Positions 51,591 through 61,077 of a DNA stretch of 64,000 bases are shown piece after piece; position 1 is the first letter of the stretch, and each line of letters starts with the position of its first letter. The position numbers and the translations under genes are program-made. Where the stretch lies: positions 62,001-126,000 of the forward strand of contig NZ_LR738849.1 in NCBI RefSeq assembly GCF_902702915.1. Reading direction: 5' to 3'. Origin of the DNA: Desulfovibrio sp. 86 (lineage in GTDB: Bacteria > Desulfobacterota > Desulfovibrionia > Desulfovibrionales > Desulfovibrionaceae). The notes beneath the pieces were generated by a model, which was not told the DNA's origin, searched no databases, and worked only from the letters and a program-made list of their open reading frames with translations.

Positions 51591-52801
51591 GTAGTAGTTC
51601 AGACTTGATCTGACAGTCGGTTCCGTTTTGATGGTTCCGATTGTCAGGTTAGTTGAGTTGTCCGACCTTTTCCTTCCAGATCTGTTTTCCGTCAAGGAGT
51701 GTTTGCAATGGCGTTCTGCCGCAACACTTTTTCCCTTGATGTGTCCTTTCGATGTTGTAATGTTCCATCCAGACATCCAGATCGGCCTGCAGTTCCTCCA
51801 GAGAGTTATACAGTTTCCGCCGGAAGGCAACCTGGTAAAACTCGTGCAGGATGGTCTTGTGGAAACGTTCGCAGATGCCGTTTGTCTGCGGATGCCGCGC
51901 CTTGGCCTTGGTGTGTTCTATGTTGTTTATGCCCAGATAAAGCTGGTAGTCATGCGTTTCCAGTCTGCCGCAGTACTCTGTGCCCCTGTCCGTCAGCATG
52001 CGGATAATGCCCATTTCCATTGAAGTGAAGAATGGCAAAACCCGGTCATTGAGCAGGTCGGCTCCGGTGATGGGTGTTTTGGTAGTGTAGAGCTTGGCAG
52101 CCGCCCACTTAGAGTAGGTATCCACAAAGGTTTGCTGATAAATACGGCCGACGCCCTTGATGGTGCCGACGTAAAATGTGTCCTGACTGCCGAGATATCC
52201 GGGATGATGGCTTTCTATTTCGCCGCAAGCCTCATCGTCGTGTTTTTTACGCTCCAGAGCTTGTACCTGGGCTTCGGTGAGCACAATGCCCTCTTCAGCG
52301 GACTTCTTCTCCAGGGCGTTCAGGCGCTGCTTCATTGAGGCCAGGTCATGGCGCAACCAGATGGAACGCACCCCTGACGGCGACACAAATACGCCGGTTT
52401 TGCGCAGTTCGTTGCTGGCCCGCACTTGCCCATGAGCAGGGAAGGCTATCGCAAAATCCAACACCGCCAGTTCCGTGGCCTCTTCCACGCGATTTTTCAG
52501 GTTGGGCTTTTTGCGGCTGACCTCAAACAGCGCTTCAACGCCTCCGGCGTCTCGTGCTGTTTGATACCGGTAGAAGGTATCTCTGGAAAAGCCCATGATG
52601 CGGCAGGCTCTGGAGACATTGCCGAGTTCGGCAGCAAGGTTGAGAAGTCCGGTCTTGTGTTTGATGACGTTTTGATTGAAACTTTCCATGGGGAAACTCC
52701 GTGGGCGCTGTGCCCGGTTGATGGTACGTTTACACTTCCATCAAAACGGAGTTCCCCTCGCTTTTCAAGGGACAACTGTCAGATCAAATCGCGACTACTT
52801 C
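51591..52801 (-). mobile_element. IS481-family insertion sequence, 1,211 bp
   Basis: It is bounded by 9-bp direct repeats ACTTTAAAT. The left end GTAGTAGTTCAGACTTGATC and the complement of the right end GAAGTAGTCGCGATTTGATC, each followed by TGACAG, form imperfect ~26-bp inverted repeats with an exact TTGATCTGACAG core. CCGTTTTGATGG also recurs inside both ends. It contains one transposase gene on the minus strand, same direction as the disrupted gene. A single complete copy with an intact gene and clean duplication suggests recent insertion. Confidence 0.9.
51649..52689 (-). CDS. IS481-family DDE transposase
   Basis: 346 residues. The N-terminal helix-turn-helix is ELGNVSRACRIMGFSRDTFYR. 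The rve-type catalytic core has the first Asp near DTFYVGTIKGVGRIYQQTFVD, the second in MLTDRGTEYCG, and the Glu in KARHPQTNGICERFHKTILHEFY, so the DDE triad is complete. A KCCGRTPLQTLL tail is typical of IS481 members. ATG 52689 follows GGAG. No frameshift is needed for expression. Confidence 0.92.
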   Translation of the reverse strand: MESFNQNVIKHKTGLLNLAAELGNVSRACRIMGFSRDTFYRYQTARDAGGVEALFEVSRKKPNLKNRVEEATELAVLDFAIAFPAHGQVRASNELRKTGVFVSPSGVRSIWLRHDLASMKQRLNALEKKSAEEGIVLTEAQVQALERKKHDDEACGEIESHHPGYLGSQDTFYVGTIKGVGRIYQQTFVDTYSKWAAAKLYTTKTPITGADLLNDRVLPFFTSMEMGIIRMLTDRGTEYCGRLETHDYQLYLGINNIEHTKAKARHPQTNGICERFHKTILHEFYQVAFRRKLYNSLEELQADLDVWMEHYNIERTHQGKKCCGRTPLQTLLDGKQIWKEKVGQLN

Positions 52802-52863
52802 ACTTTAAATACTTCGGCCAGACTTGTACTCTGCCCGATAATGCCGCTTTTGTTTAACTCCAT
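52802..52863 (-). pseudogene. Sigma-54-dependent activator, 5' fragment
   Basis: From ATG 52863 the frame reads MELNKSGIIGQSTSLAEVFK and then enters the IS. GGAGAAG lies before this ATG; another ATG at 52884, after AGGAAAGG, is an alternative start. Joining this piece to the 3' part through one copy of the 9-bp duplication gives [20 protein letters not shown] without a frameshift. It includes the right-hand duplication 52802-52810. Confidence 0.85.
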
Positions 52864-52973
52864 GAGTTCTTCTCCGCCGGTCATCCTTTCCTGTGTCAAT
52901 ACACTGACGCGAGAAGGATTGCCAGTAAAAAAGCTGTTTGAACTTTACGTCCTTATACAGCACGCTGCATCAT

Positions 52974-55721
52974 ATGACTGAACGTACCGCACACGTCGCC
53001 TCCGCAACTGTTCTGCCGCCCTGCCCCCTTGATACAGAGCGCCAGGCTCTTCTTGCCGCGCTGGATGCAGGCTGCAACCTTGTTCTCAGCGCCAGCCCCG
53101 GCGCGGGCAAAAGCAGTCGCGTTCCACTATGGCTTCTTGACGCCCCATGGCTTGAGGGGCGCAGCATCGTCATGCTTGAACCGCGCAGAGTCGCGGCCCG
53201 GGCTCTTGCGCAGTACATGGCCTCTCTTCTTCACGAAGAAATCGGGCACACCGTGGGGCTGCGCATGCGCGATGAAAGCCGTGTTAGCCGCCATACGCGC
53301 ATTGAAGTCGTCACTGAAGGCGTGCTTACCCGCCTGTTACAGAAAAATCCCGATCTGCCGCAGGCTGGCTGCATCATTTTTGACGAATTTCATGAACGCT
53401 CGCTTACAGCAGATACCGGACTGGCGCTTTGTCTTGAAAGTCAGGCGGTTTTGCGTCCTGATCTGCGCATTCTGGTTATGTCCGCCACGCTTGACGTTCA
53501 GGCCGTTTCCGACCTGATGGGACATTGTCCGGCAATTCAATGCCAAACGCGCGCATACCCTGTGGAAATACGGCACATACCCCCGCGCGCCCGATCAGGG
53601 CGGATTGACGGGGCAGCGGCTGGTCTGGCGGGCGCTTTTACCCTGTGGCAGCATATGGCCCATGTGATTCTTGCGCTGCTGCGTGAAGAAAAGGGCAGTC
53701 TGCTGGCATTTCTGCCGGGCGCTGGCGAAATACGGCAGGTCATGAATCTGCTGGAAGATCGCCTGCCGCCGGATGTGCTGCTCTGCCCCCTATACGGAAA
53801 CCTGTCGTCCGCCAGCCAGAATGAAGCCATAGCGCCTGCCCCGGCGCACAAGCGCAAGGTGGTGCTGGCGACCTCCATTGCCGAAACGTCGCTGACCATT
53901 GAGGGCGTCCGCATGGTGGTTGATGCGGGGCTGGCCCGGCTGTCACGGTTTGACCCGTCCAGCGGTCTGTCAAGACTGGTGACGGAGCGCGTATCTCTGG
54001 CAGGGGCGGCCCAACGCGCCGGGCGTGCCGGAAGAACAGAACCCGGCATCTGCTGCCGCCTGTGGCCCGTTGAAGAAGAAAAAGGCATGCGCACGCATAT
54101 CCGGCCGGAAATTCTGGATGCCGACCTTACGGGCCTGCTCCTGCAGTTATCGGCTTGGGGTGCTTCTGACCCGGCCGCAATGGCATGGCTGGATGTGCCG
54201 CCCTCGGCGCATCTCGCCGTGGCGCGCCAGTGCCTTGAATTTCTTGAGGCGCTTGACTGCGCAGGAAAGCCCACGGATATGGGCCGTCGCATGGCAAAGC
54301 TGCCGCTGGCTCCACGAACCGCCCGCATGCTGCTGTGGGGCGCAGCGCACGGGCACGGTCCCCTGGCATGCTGCCTGGCGGCATTGCTTGAAGAAAGGGA
54401 CCCTCTTGCCGTTGCCGCCGCGCCTGGCGGCCAAAAGCACGCTCTTCACAGCAGACAGGATTGCGATCTGACGCGCCGCCTTGATTGGCTGTGCCGCCAG
54501 CCAGACAGCCACCGGACAGACAGCTGGGAGCCGCGCCGGGACAAAGATGACCGGGGGCAGCAGGGACTTCGCCAGCGTATTCGCCGCCAAAGCCTTCGGC
54601 TGACCCGTTACGCAGCCACCGGTGAACCCGGTTCCGCATCCGATGTCCCCGATGATCGCCCGAATGGCGCTACGGATGTGTTATTTGCTGCCTCCCTTTC
54701 GGATATGGAATCAGTGGGCATGCTGGTTGCCGTTGCCTGGCCGGAGCAGGTGGCCATGCTCCAGGCGGGCAGCCTCAACACCGTGAACAGCGCGGGTTCG
54801 CCCATGGCTGCCTACCGCATGCGCAACGGGCGATCGGCCCTTGTTTCGCAAACGGACACACTGGCCCGTCAGGACTTTCTGGCGATTGCGCATGCGGACG
54901 GCGCGTTGCCGCACGGCCGCATCCGTCTGGCTGCGGCCCTGGATTCAGAAACCATCGACAGCCTTTTTGCACAGCAAATCGTTGAGAAAGACACGGTGCG
55001 CGTCAGTGACACAGGCCAGGTATCGGCACGCCATCAGCGAACGCTGGGCGCACTGCTGCTTGAGGATACGCCCCTGCCCCGCCCCAAGCCGGAGCAGGCG
55101 GCAACGGCCCTGTGCGCCTACGTGCGCGATCAGGGGCTGGACTGCCTGCCCTGGGACGACCCAAGCCGTCAGTGGCGAGCCCGAGTGAGCCTGTTGCGGC
55201 AATTGGACGGCGACCCCTGGCCGCTCATGGACGATGCCGCCTTGCTGGACAACCTTGAAGACTGGCTTGCGCCTGCCTTGGGTGGCTGCTCGTCGCTGGC
55301 GGGCCTGACAACTGCCGCATTTTTTGACGCCCTGTGCGCACTGCTGCCGGGGCATCTGCGGCGACAGCTTGAAACACTCGCCCCTACGCACTGGCAGGTT
55401 CCTTCCGGCGCGCAAAAAGCCATAATATATGATGAGGAAGGCGGCCCTGCGCTTGACGTGAAGTTGCAGGAAATGTTCGGCAGCAAGGAGACTCCAACCA
55501 TTGCCCAGGGGCGTGTGCCACTGCTCCTGCGCCTGAATTCTCCCGCAGGGCGGCCATTGCAGATCACGCGCGATCTGGCGCATTTCTGGCGCAACGGCTA
55601 CCCCGCTGTGCGCAGTGAAATGCGCGGCAGATACCCGCGCCATCCCTGGCCTGAAGACCCCTTTACAGCCACGGCCACAGGCCTGACCAAGAAAAAACTG
55701 GCGGCAAAAGGCAAGGGGTAG
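52974..55721 (+). CDS. hrpB: ATP-dependent RNA helicase HrpB
   Basis: 915 residues. SASPGAGKSSRVPLWLL (motif I), LEPRRVAARALAQ, FDEFHERSL (DEFH box), VMSATL (motif III) and AAQRAGRAGRTEPGICCRLW (motif VI) define a DEAH-type helicase, and a C-terminal HrpB_C domain extends the protein. The usual length is ~800-850, so an insertion (about residues 480-560, with KHALHSRQDCDLTRRL) is slightly longer than usual. Its cellular role is poorly known. ATG 52974 is preferred over the TTG at 52938, but neither has a good ribosome site. It diverges from the disrupted sigma-54 activator. Confidence 0.9.
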   Translation: MTERTAHVASATVLPPCPLDTERQALLAALDAGCNLVLSASPGAGKSSRVPLWLLDAPWLEGRSIVMLEPRRVAARALAQYMASLLHEEIGHTVGLRMRDESRVSRHTRIEVVTEGVLTRLLQKNPDLPQAGCIIFDEFHERSLTADTGLALCLESQAVLRPDLRILVMSATLDVQAVSDLMGHCPAIQCQTRAYPVEIRHIPPRARSGRIDGAAAGLAGAFTLWQHMAHVILALLREEKGSLLAFLPGAGEIRQVMNLLEDRLPPDVLLCPLYGNLSSASQNEAIAPAPAHKRKVVLATSIAETSLTIEGVRMVVDAGLARLSRFDPSSGLSRLVTERVSLAGAAQRAGRAGRTEPGICCRLWPVEEEKGMRTHIRPEILDADLTGLLLQLSAWGASDPAAMAWLDVPPSAHLAVARQCLEFLEALDCAGKPTDMGRRMAKLPLAPRTARMLLWGAAHGHGPLACCLAALLEERDPLAVAAAPGGQKHALHSRQDCDLTRRLDWLCRQPDSHRTDSWEPRRDKDDRGQQGLRQRIRRQSLRLTRYAATGEPGSASDVPDDRPNGATDVLFAASLSDMESVGMLVAVAWPEQVAMLQAGSLNTVNSAGSPMAAYRMRNGRSALVSQTDTLARQDFLAIAHADGALPHGRIRLAAALDSETIDSLFAQQIVEKDTVRVSDTGQVSARHQRTLGALLLEDTPLPRPKPEQAATALCAYVRDQGLDCLPWDDPSRQWRARVSLLRQLDGDPWPLMDDAALLDNLEDWLAPALGGCSSLAGLTTAAFFDALCALLPGHLRRQLETLAPTHWQVPSGAQKAIIYDEEGGPALDVKLQEMFGSKETPTIAQGRVPLLLRLNSPAGRPLQITRDLAHFWRNGYPAVRSEMRGRYPRHPWPEDPFTATATGLTKKKLAAKGKG

Positions 55722-55854
55722 CAAAGGTTTTCGATGACACTATACCCTGACGGCTGCTCGATCTGGCATTCACCGTGCTGACGTGGCGCGTTTTATTCAT
55801 GCTGAAACTACCTGGGGCAAGCGCGAGGCACGTTCTGGAACCCCCGGGGTATTT

Positions 55855-56853
55855 TCAGTTGAAAATGCCCTGCTCCATGAGACCACGCACAAAATCCTGC
55901 GCGCGCCGTTCGCTGTGGTACATGCCGCCAGCCTGGACAAAACCCACGTGCCCGCCATGGGCTGAAACTTCAAGAAACAAATGTCGGCTTGAGTGCGCCG
56001 TGTCCCACGGGTAGCAGGAAGGCGCGCAGAAAGGGTCGTCCGCCGACAGCAAAAGATAGGTGGGAACGGTAATGCGCGGTAGGTCGGGCAGTACCGTGTT
56101 TTTTTCCCAATAGTCCTCCGCTGAGGAAAATCCGAATGTCGGGGCGGTAAAACGCCTGTCAAACTCGGCAAACGTGCGGATGGACTCCAGACCCTCCACA
56201 GACGGATATTCAGGAAAACGGGTGGCCTTGTAGCGTACTTTTTCGCGTAGTGTCCGTAAAAAATACCACATATAGATGCGGCAGGCAGGGCCATCCATAA
56301 CCGGTGCGGCAGCAGCGAGATCGCACGGCACCGAGATGACTACAGCCGCCTTGACCTGCGGCGAAGCCGTATTGCCGCCAAGGTAGCGGCATATCTGGTT
56401 GCCCCCCATGCTGAAGCCCGCCAGCAGCAAGGGGCGGTTGAAGGCCTCGGCAAAGCGCACGACCGTGGAAAGGTCTTCGGTTTCGCCCATATGGTACAGA
56501 CGTGACGTGCGATTGGGCTCGCCGGAGCAGGAGCGCATGTTCCAGGCCAGCACGTCAAAATCCAGGGCCCGCAGCGCAGTGGCCATGCCAAGGACGTACT
56601 TGCGGCGGCTGTTGCCTTCAAGACCGTGGGACACAATGGCAATGCCCCGACCCATGCCGAATCTTCCACCTGGCGCGTACGGAGCCGGATGCAGGTCAAT
56701 GTCCAGAAAATCGCCGTCAGGCGTATCAATGCGCTGTCGTGACACCTTGGGCGTAACAGGGGGCTGCAGCCGGAAAAGCGACGGCCACATGGTGTTGACA
56801 TGGGCATTGGTCATAAACCTGGGGCAGGCGTAGGTTGTGGCAAGTACTGGCAT
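55855..56853 (-). CDS. YheT-like alpha/beta hydrolase
   Basis: 332 residues. [42 protein letters not shown] and [17 protein letters not shown] (nucleophile Ser in GFSMGG) are typical of the YheT/ABHD1-3 branch. The late Asp (LLSADDPFC) and His ([10 protein letters not shown]) complete the triad. These are probable esterases/lipases of unknown substrate. GAGAGGATC lies directly before ATG 56853. It converges on hrpB over 133 bases that contain no clear terminator. Confidence 0.85.
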   Translation of the reverse strand: MPVLATTYACPRFMTNAHVNTMWPSLFRLQPPVTPKVSRQRIDTPDGDFLDIDLHPAPYAPGGRFGMGRGIAIVSHGLEGNSRRKYVLGMATALRALDFDVLAWNMRSCSGEPNRTSRLYHMGETEDLSTVVRFAEAFNRPLLLAGFSMGGNQICRYLGGNTASPQVKAAVVISVPCDLAAAAPVMDGPACRIYMWYFLRTLREKVRYKATRFPEYPSVEGLESIRTFAEFDRRFTAPTFGFSSAEDYWEKNTVLPDLPRITVPTYLLLSADDPFCAPSCYPWDTAHSSRHLFLEVSAHGGHVGFVQAGGMYHSERRAQDFVRGLMEQGIFN

Positions 56854-56959
56854 GATCCTCTCAATCCGTGAGCATTTTTCTTGTCAGCCCGGGGCACGTC
56901 CTGCCAGGCGCACCATGGGACGCCTTGGCAGACCTTGCGGACTCGTATATTTTTATTCC

Positions 56960-58303
56960 ATGCAGACAACTCATTTACATAACGCTCCACGAAAAGCGCT
57001 GTCAAATTTCAGTGGCGAAACACCGTCCGCGCTTCCCACTTCCCTGCGTCATCCGCACGCCCATGACGGGCGCAGCCGTCACACTGGCAAGGGCGCCACA
57101 GACGTGCTGATCCTGGGGGCAGGAGCCTCCGGGCTCATGTGCGCCAGAGAAGCTGCCGGGCGAGGCCTCAAGGTGGTCGTGCTCGAACGAGGTGCGGCCC
57201 CTGGCCGCAAACTGGCCGTCAGCGGGGGCGGCAAGGCCAATTTTACCAACCGTCGGGTTGACATGGCGAGCTATCGCTGCTGCGGCGCGCCGGACAGCAA
57301 TTTTTGCGCCCCTGCCCTGCGGTCTTTTACCCCGGCACACATGGTGCGCCTTGTGCGCCAATGGCATTTGCCTTTTGAAGAGCGGGAACACGGGCAACTT
57401 TTCTTGACGGTTCCAGCGCAGAAGCTGGTCAATGCCCTGCTGGAAGATTGTCGTCAGCGCGGATGCCGCGTGGAATGCAAAAATCCTGTGGAATCCGTCA
57501 CCATTGTTGACGGCATGTTTGAAGTGCAAACAGCTTCGGGTGTCTGGCAGGTAAAAAATATCGTCCTTGCCATGGGCAGCCCGGCGTGGCCGCAAGTTGG
57601 CGGCAGCGGTCAGGGGTACAGGCTGGCCCAGAGCCTCGGACACAGCCTGGTGCCGCCGCGCCCGGCCTTAAGCCCGCTGATTCTGCCGCAAAGCCACCCT
57701 TTGACGGCCCTGACGGGCATCAGCCTGCCGGTGTGCATTTGCGTGGAGGAACGGCAGTGGCAGGACCACCTTCTTTTCACCCATGAGGGATTGAGCGGGC
57801 CAGCCGCACTCAAGGCATCCCTGTACTGGGAAGAAGGAATGGAGGTGTGCATCGACTTTCTCCCTGATCAACAATTCAAGGCGCTTCTGGACAATCACGA
57901 GTCTGGCAGACAAACCCCACGGGCTTTACTGGCCCGGCTGCTGCCGCAACGACTGGTTGACGCCCTGTTGCCGCAGGAAAGCGCACGACGTAAGGCGGCA
58001 GAACTGTCGCGCGCTGTCCGCGCTTCACTGCAAGAGGCTGTTCACAGGTACAGGATCCTGCCCGCAGGCGTGGCCGGACTGAAAAAAGCTGAGGCATGCC
58101 TTGGCGGCATAGCCGTCAGCGAAGTAGACCCGCAGACCATGGCCAGCCGGTGCTGCCCCAATCTGTATATTACGGGAGAAATCCTTGATGTGGCCGGTCT
58201 GCTGGGGGGGTACAACCTGCATTGGGCCTGGGCCAGCGGTATGGCCGCTGGCAGAGCAGTGGCCGGAGTCGGCCCGCAAACTGCCAGCCTGCATCCAGAA
58301 TAA
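56960..58303 (+). CDS. BaiN/HI0933-like FAD-dependent oxidoreductase
   Basis: 447 residues. A Rossmann motif DVLILGAGASGLMCAREAAG at about residue 48, RKLAVSGGGKANFTN, LAMGSPAWPQVGGSGQGYRLA, and a C-terminal YITGEILDVAGLLGGYNLHWAWASG match the HI0933/BaiN (YhiN) family. BaiN reduces bile acid intermediates in gut clostridia, but most members have unknown substrates. ATG 56960 leaves about 45 residues before the Rossmann strand, longer than usual, so a later start is possible. An upstream frame to 56837 is unlikely. Confidence 0.85.
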   Translation: MQTTHLHNAPRKALSNFSGETPSALPTSLRHPHAHDGRSRHTGKGATDVLILGAGASGLMCAREAAGRGLKVVVLERGAAPGRKLAVSGGGKANFTNRRVDMASYRCCGAPDSNFCAPALRSFTPAHMVRLVRQWHLPFEEREHGQLFLTVPAQKLVNALLEDCRQRGCRVECKNPVESVTIVDGMFEVQTASGVWQVKNIVLAMGSPAWPQVGGSGQGYRLAQSLGHSLVPPRPALSPLILPQSHPLTALTGISLPVCICVEERQWQDHLLFTHEGLSGPAALKASLYWEEGMEVCIDFLPDQQFKALLDNHESGRQTPRALLARLLPQRLVDALLPQESARRKAAELSRAVRASLQEAVHRYRILPAGVAGLKKAEACLGGIAVSEVDPQTMASRCCPNLYITGEILDVAGLLGGYNLHWAWASGMAAGRAVAGVGPQTASLHPE

Positions 58304-58311
58304 AGCTGATT

Positions 58312-58515
58312 TCAGATTCTGTTGCAGTACACGTTTTCCAAAAAGCTTTCCATGGCGTCGTCAGCCTGCTTGATATATTTCTGCAAGGGGAATTCCGCCT
58401 TGCAGGACGGGCAGCGCATGAATACTTCATGGCAAGTGCGCGTGATATGAAGTTTATCAGCGCAGTTGGGGCAGGCAATGGTAGTTTTGGCATCGCGGGA
58501 AGCTGAAAAAGCCAT
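58312..58515 (-). CDS. Small zinc-ribbon protein
   Basis: 67 residues. Two CxxC knuckles (IACPNCADKLHI and MRCPSCKAEFPLQKYI) form a zinc ribbon, followed by a short acidic helix (DDAMESFLENVY). The function is unknown; such proteins are often conserved single-copy genes in related genomes. It converges on the flavoprotein gene with eight bases between stops. Confidence 0.7.
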   Translation of the reverse strand: MAFSASRDAKTTIACPNCADKLHITRTCHEVFMRCPSCKAEFPLQKYIKQADDAMESFLENVYCNRI

Positions 58516-58995
58516 GATGACTCACAAGGTAGCATGGTGAAAAAATGGCGGCAGTGCGCCTGTGCAAATGTGCCTGTGGGCAATGTTCACGAACCGTGGA
58601 ACAACATTGCCCAAACACGCTGACCGAGATGTTTAACCACTGCCTGGTCCTTGTCAAATATGCCGTCTGCCAGTCCGCCACCACGCCAGCGCAATTCCCC
58701 TCCTGAGACCACGCTGGCAGTTGTGTGAAAGGCGTTCGTCATGGAGGCGTTTGCGTGTTTACCTGCGGTGTTACGCGCCGGATTTTACGTGTTAACGGCT
58801 CCAGAGCATTTTACCTTTGATAAAGATTAAATCTTCTAATACCCCTGCAGTGTTGACATCACGGGCCGCAGGTTTGTGTGGTTATGCACTCGGCCCCGCA
58901 GCCTCATGCCCCACCGGGACTTGCTGTTTTGCATGAATTTGCAGTATCATTAAAGAAGTGATGACTTTCCTCAACTTTAATCAGGAGGCCGTGGC
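58516..58995. other. 480-bp divergent gap upstream of the glycine-zipper lipoprotein
   Basis: It contains an inverted repeat GGGCAATGTT / AACATTGCCC (58578-58587 and 58603-58612), a fragment CCAGAGCATTTTACC near 58800 resembling the hairpin of repeat family A, and a likely promoter for the rightward lipoprotein gene. No gene is supported. Confidence 0.6.
58920..58952 (+). promoter_or_regulatory. Possible sigma-70 promoter for the glycine-zipper lipoprotein
   Basis: TTGCTG, 18 bases, then TATCAT, about 45 bases before the AGGAGG ribosome site of the gene at 58996. The match is moderate and no transcript start is known. Confidence 0.35.
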
Positions 58996-59793
58996 ATGCA
59001 GCGGCGCGCATATCTTCCTCTCACCATACTTCTTGTGGGCAGCCTGCTTTTTTCAGGCTGCACCAGCCGCTACGGCGAGCAGAAAACCAAGGTAAATTAC
59101 TACCCCCAGTGCTATGAACCTGTAGCCCAGTTGCGCCAGGACGAAAACAGCACCGGCAAAAGCACGGCGGCTGGCGCTGCTGGCGGCGCGCTGCTAGGCG
59201 CGCTTATCGGCGGGCTCGCCACAGGCAAGGTGCAGGGGGCGCTGGCTGGCGCAGTGGCCGGTGGCGCCGCAGGCGCTGTTGGCGGCAACATCTACGGCAA
59301 GTCGCAGGAAAGACAGCGTGACGCTGACTATCTGGCGCAATACAACCGCCAGATGGGAGCCGATGCTGCCAGCATGAATCGCGCCACAGCCGCCGCCAAG
59401 GTGGCTACCAAGTGCTACGACCAGCAGTTCAAGCTGGCGGTCGATCAGTACAAGGCTGGCCAGCTCACCCGCTTTGACCTTCAGGACCGTTATAATGAAA
59501 TCCGCAGCGGCCTTGAAGAAACGGCTTTCATTCTCAAGGACACGTCGGCTGCCATGGCGCAAAAAGACAGTGAATACGAGCGCGTGCTGGCTGGCGAATC
59601 CGCCAAGGAACAGCCGGTTGCCTCTTCACCCGCGTCTGGCTCAAAAAAGTCCAAACCCGTTGCCAAACAGGCCACTTTGAGCCCGCAGGCGTCAGAATGG
59701 AAGTCCTCACGCAACGATCTTGAAAATACGCGTACCGATGTGGACGCCCGCATGAACAGCTACGAACAAACCGTCAACAACCTGCTTGGTTAG
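58996..59793 (+). CDS. Glycine-zipper lipoprotein
   Basis: 265 residues. A lipoprotein signal ends in LLFSGC (Cys22). Residues ~58-98 form a glycine zipper (GAAGGALLGALIGGLATG and GALAGAVAGGAAGAVGGNI), a segment that inserts in or spans membranes. The remainder is helical and charged, with a Lys/Ser/Pro linker near 215-225. AGGAGG precedes ATG 58996. A GC hairpin after it (59809-59832) separates it from the protease-SrfA-SrfB operon, but the same direction and 78-base gap suggest a functional link. Confidence 0.8.
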   Translation: MQRRAYLPLTILLVGSLLFSGCTSRYGEQKTKVNYYPQCYEPVAQLRQDENSTGKSTAAGAAGGALLGALIGGLATGKVQGALAGAVAGGAAGAVGGNIYGKSQERQRDADYLAQYNRQMGADAASMNRATAAAKVATKCYDQQFKLAVDQYKAGQLTRFDLQDRYNEIRSGLEETAFILKDTSAAMAQKDSEYERVLAGESAKEQPVASSPASGSKKSKPVAKQATLSPQASEWKSSRNDLENTRTDVDARMNSYEQTVNNLLG

Positions 59794-59808
59794 TCGCCCG
59801 TTCGCGTT

Positions 59809-59832
59809 GCCCTGCCCTTTTTCGGGCAGGGC
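59809..59832 (+). terminator. Hairpin after the glycine-zipper gene
   Basis: GCCCTGCCC pairs with GGGCAGGGC (9 bp) over TTTTTC. Six T occur ten bases later (59842-59847), so termination may be partial, leaving read-through into the protease gene. Confidence 0.55.
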
Positions 59833-59871
59833 GCGCGAACATTTTTTGCGGCTGTGCGCCGCGGAGTCACC

Positions 59872-61077
59872 ATGAGTCAAACGCCCAGTCCCGCTGCCCC
59901 GGAGCAGGAAAAGCACAACGGAACGCTGCCAGCCTCCGTAGTGCCCTGGTATCGCCGTCCCCTGTTTTGGGGACTGTTGTTCTTTTTGGCCCTCCTGCTT
60001 CTGGCCGCCTGGCTTTTCTGGAAAGAATGGCAGACGGCGGAGAACCTTAAAGGACAAATAGCGTCCGAAACCGCCGCGTTGCAAAAGCAGAACCAGGCCC
60101 GTGAAGATTTTCTCGCGCGCTTGCGTCAGCTTCTTAAAGAAGAACCCTGCGAAGTGCAGCGCAAGCTGCCCCTTGTCTCGCCACCGCCAGGCATCGCTTG
60201 GCCTCCTCTGGCCAATGACGCGGCAAGATCTGGCGGCGTTCTGCCTGAAGCCTCCGAACCGGCCGCACGCCCCACCCCCGCAAGCCCGCAGGCTTCGCAG
60301 CCTGCCAAGACGCCGCAGGGCTTTGCCGCCCTTATGGAGCAGGCAACTGTTCTTGTGCTGGCCTTGCGTGAAGAAGGACTGTCAATGGGTTCCGGCTTTT
60401 TTGTGTCTCCGGGGCATGTGGTGACCAATGCGCATGTGGTCGGGTCTGCGCAAAAAGCGGTTGTGGTCAACAAGGCCACAGGCGCTCCCCTTTCTGCCCG
60501 CGTCCTGAGAGCCGTGCAAAGCAATGGCCGTGATTTTGCCCTGCTGGAGGTTGAGGGCGGGCCTGCCATCACGCCTCTGACGCTGTCCACTGACGTCTGG
60601 CGTACGGAAAGAGTCAGCGCATGGGGTTTTCCGGGCGCAGTGACCAACGACGATCCCCAGTTTTCGGCCCTGCTCAAAGGCAACGCTGCGGCGGCCCCCG
60701 AAGTGGTATACACCGACGGCGTGGTCAGCGTCATTCTTGAACGCAAGCCAGCCCTTATCGTCCATACGGCGACGGTTTCCCAGGGCAACAGCGGCGGCCC
60801 GCTTGTAAATGACAAGGGCGAGGTTGTGGGCATCAATACCTTCATCAAGCTGGACGACGAGTCCTACAGGCAGTCCAGCCTGGCCATTGTAAGCGCCAGT
60901 CTGGCAGAATTTTTGAAGGCAGCCGGAGTGCCCGTCACCATGGCTGCGCCGTCTGGCCCGGATCAGGGGGCATCACAACCGGCCGTCCAAACCGATGGGG
61001 CAAAGCCCGCGCAAAAGTCCGATCAGGCGCAAACTTCGTCTGACGGGGTCAAGGGCGCGCAAGGAGGCAAGCCATGA
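59872..61077 (+). CDS. Membrane-anchored trypsin-like serine protease
   Basis: 401 residues. One transmembrane helix (31-50) follows a short cytoplasmic tail, then a coiled segment (55-90) and a Pro/Ala linker. The trypsin domain has His188 in VVTNAHVV, Asp221 in GRDFALLEV and Ser307 in QGNSGGPLV, a complete DegP-type triad. No PDZ domain is seen. The C-terminus is a Gln/Ala/Gly-rich tail. GGAG lies eight bases before ATG 59872. The stop overlaps the srfA start (ATGA), so the protease is part of the Srf operon, a less familiar partner. Confidence 0.9.
   Translation: MSQTPSPAAPEQEKHNGTLPASVVPWYRRPLFWGLLFFLALLLLAAWLFWKEWQTAENLKGQIASETAALQKQNQAREDFLARLRQLLKEEPCEVQRKLPLVSPPPGIAWPPLANDAARSGGVLPEASEPAARPTPASPQASQPAKTPQGFAALMEQATVLVLALREEGLSMGSGFFVSPGHVVTNAHVVGSAQKAVVVNKATGAPLSARVLRAVQSNGRDFALLEVEGGPAITPLTLSTDVWRTERVSAWGFPGAVTNDDPQFSALLKGNAAAAPEVVYTDGVVSVILERKPALIVHTATVSQGNSGGPLVNDKGEVVGINTFIKLDDESYRQSSLAIVSASLAEFLKAAGVPVTMAAPSGPDQGASQPAVQTDGAKPAQKSDQAQTSSDGVKGAQGGKP

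Noticed and set aside
55764-55782. Sigma-54 promoter-like sequence (TGGCAT, 5 bases, GTGCT)
   Set aside because: It lies between convergent genes and points into the 3' end of the hydrolase gene, so it would serve no gene.
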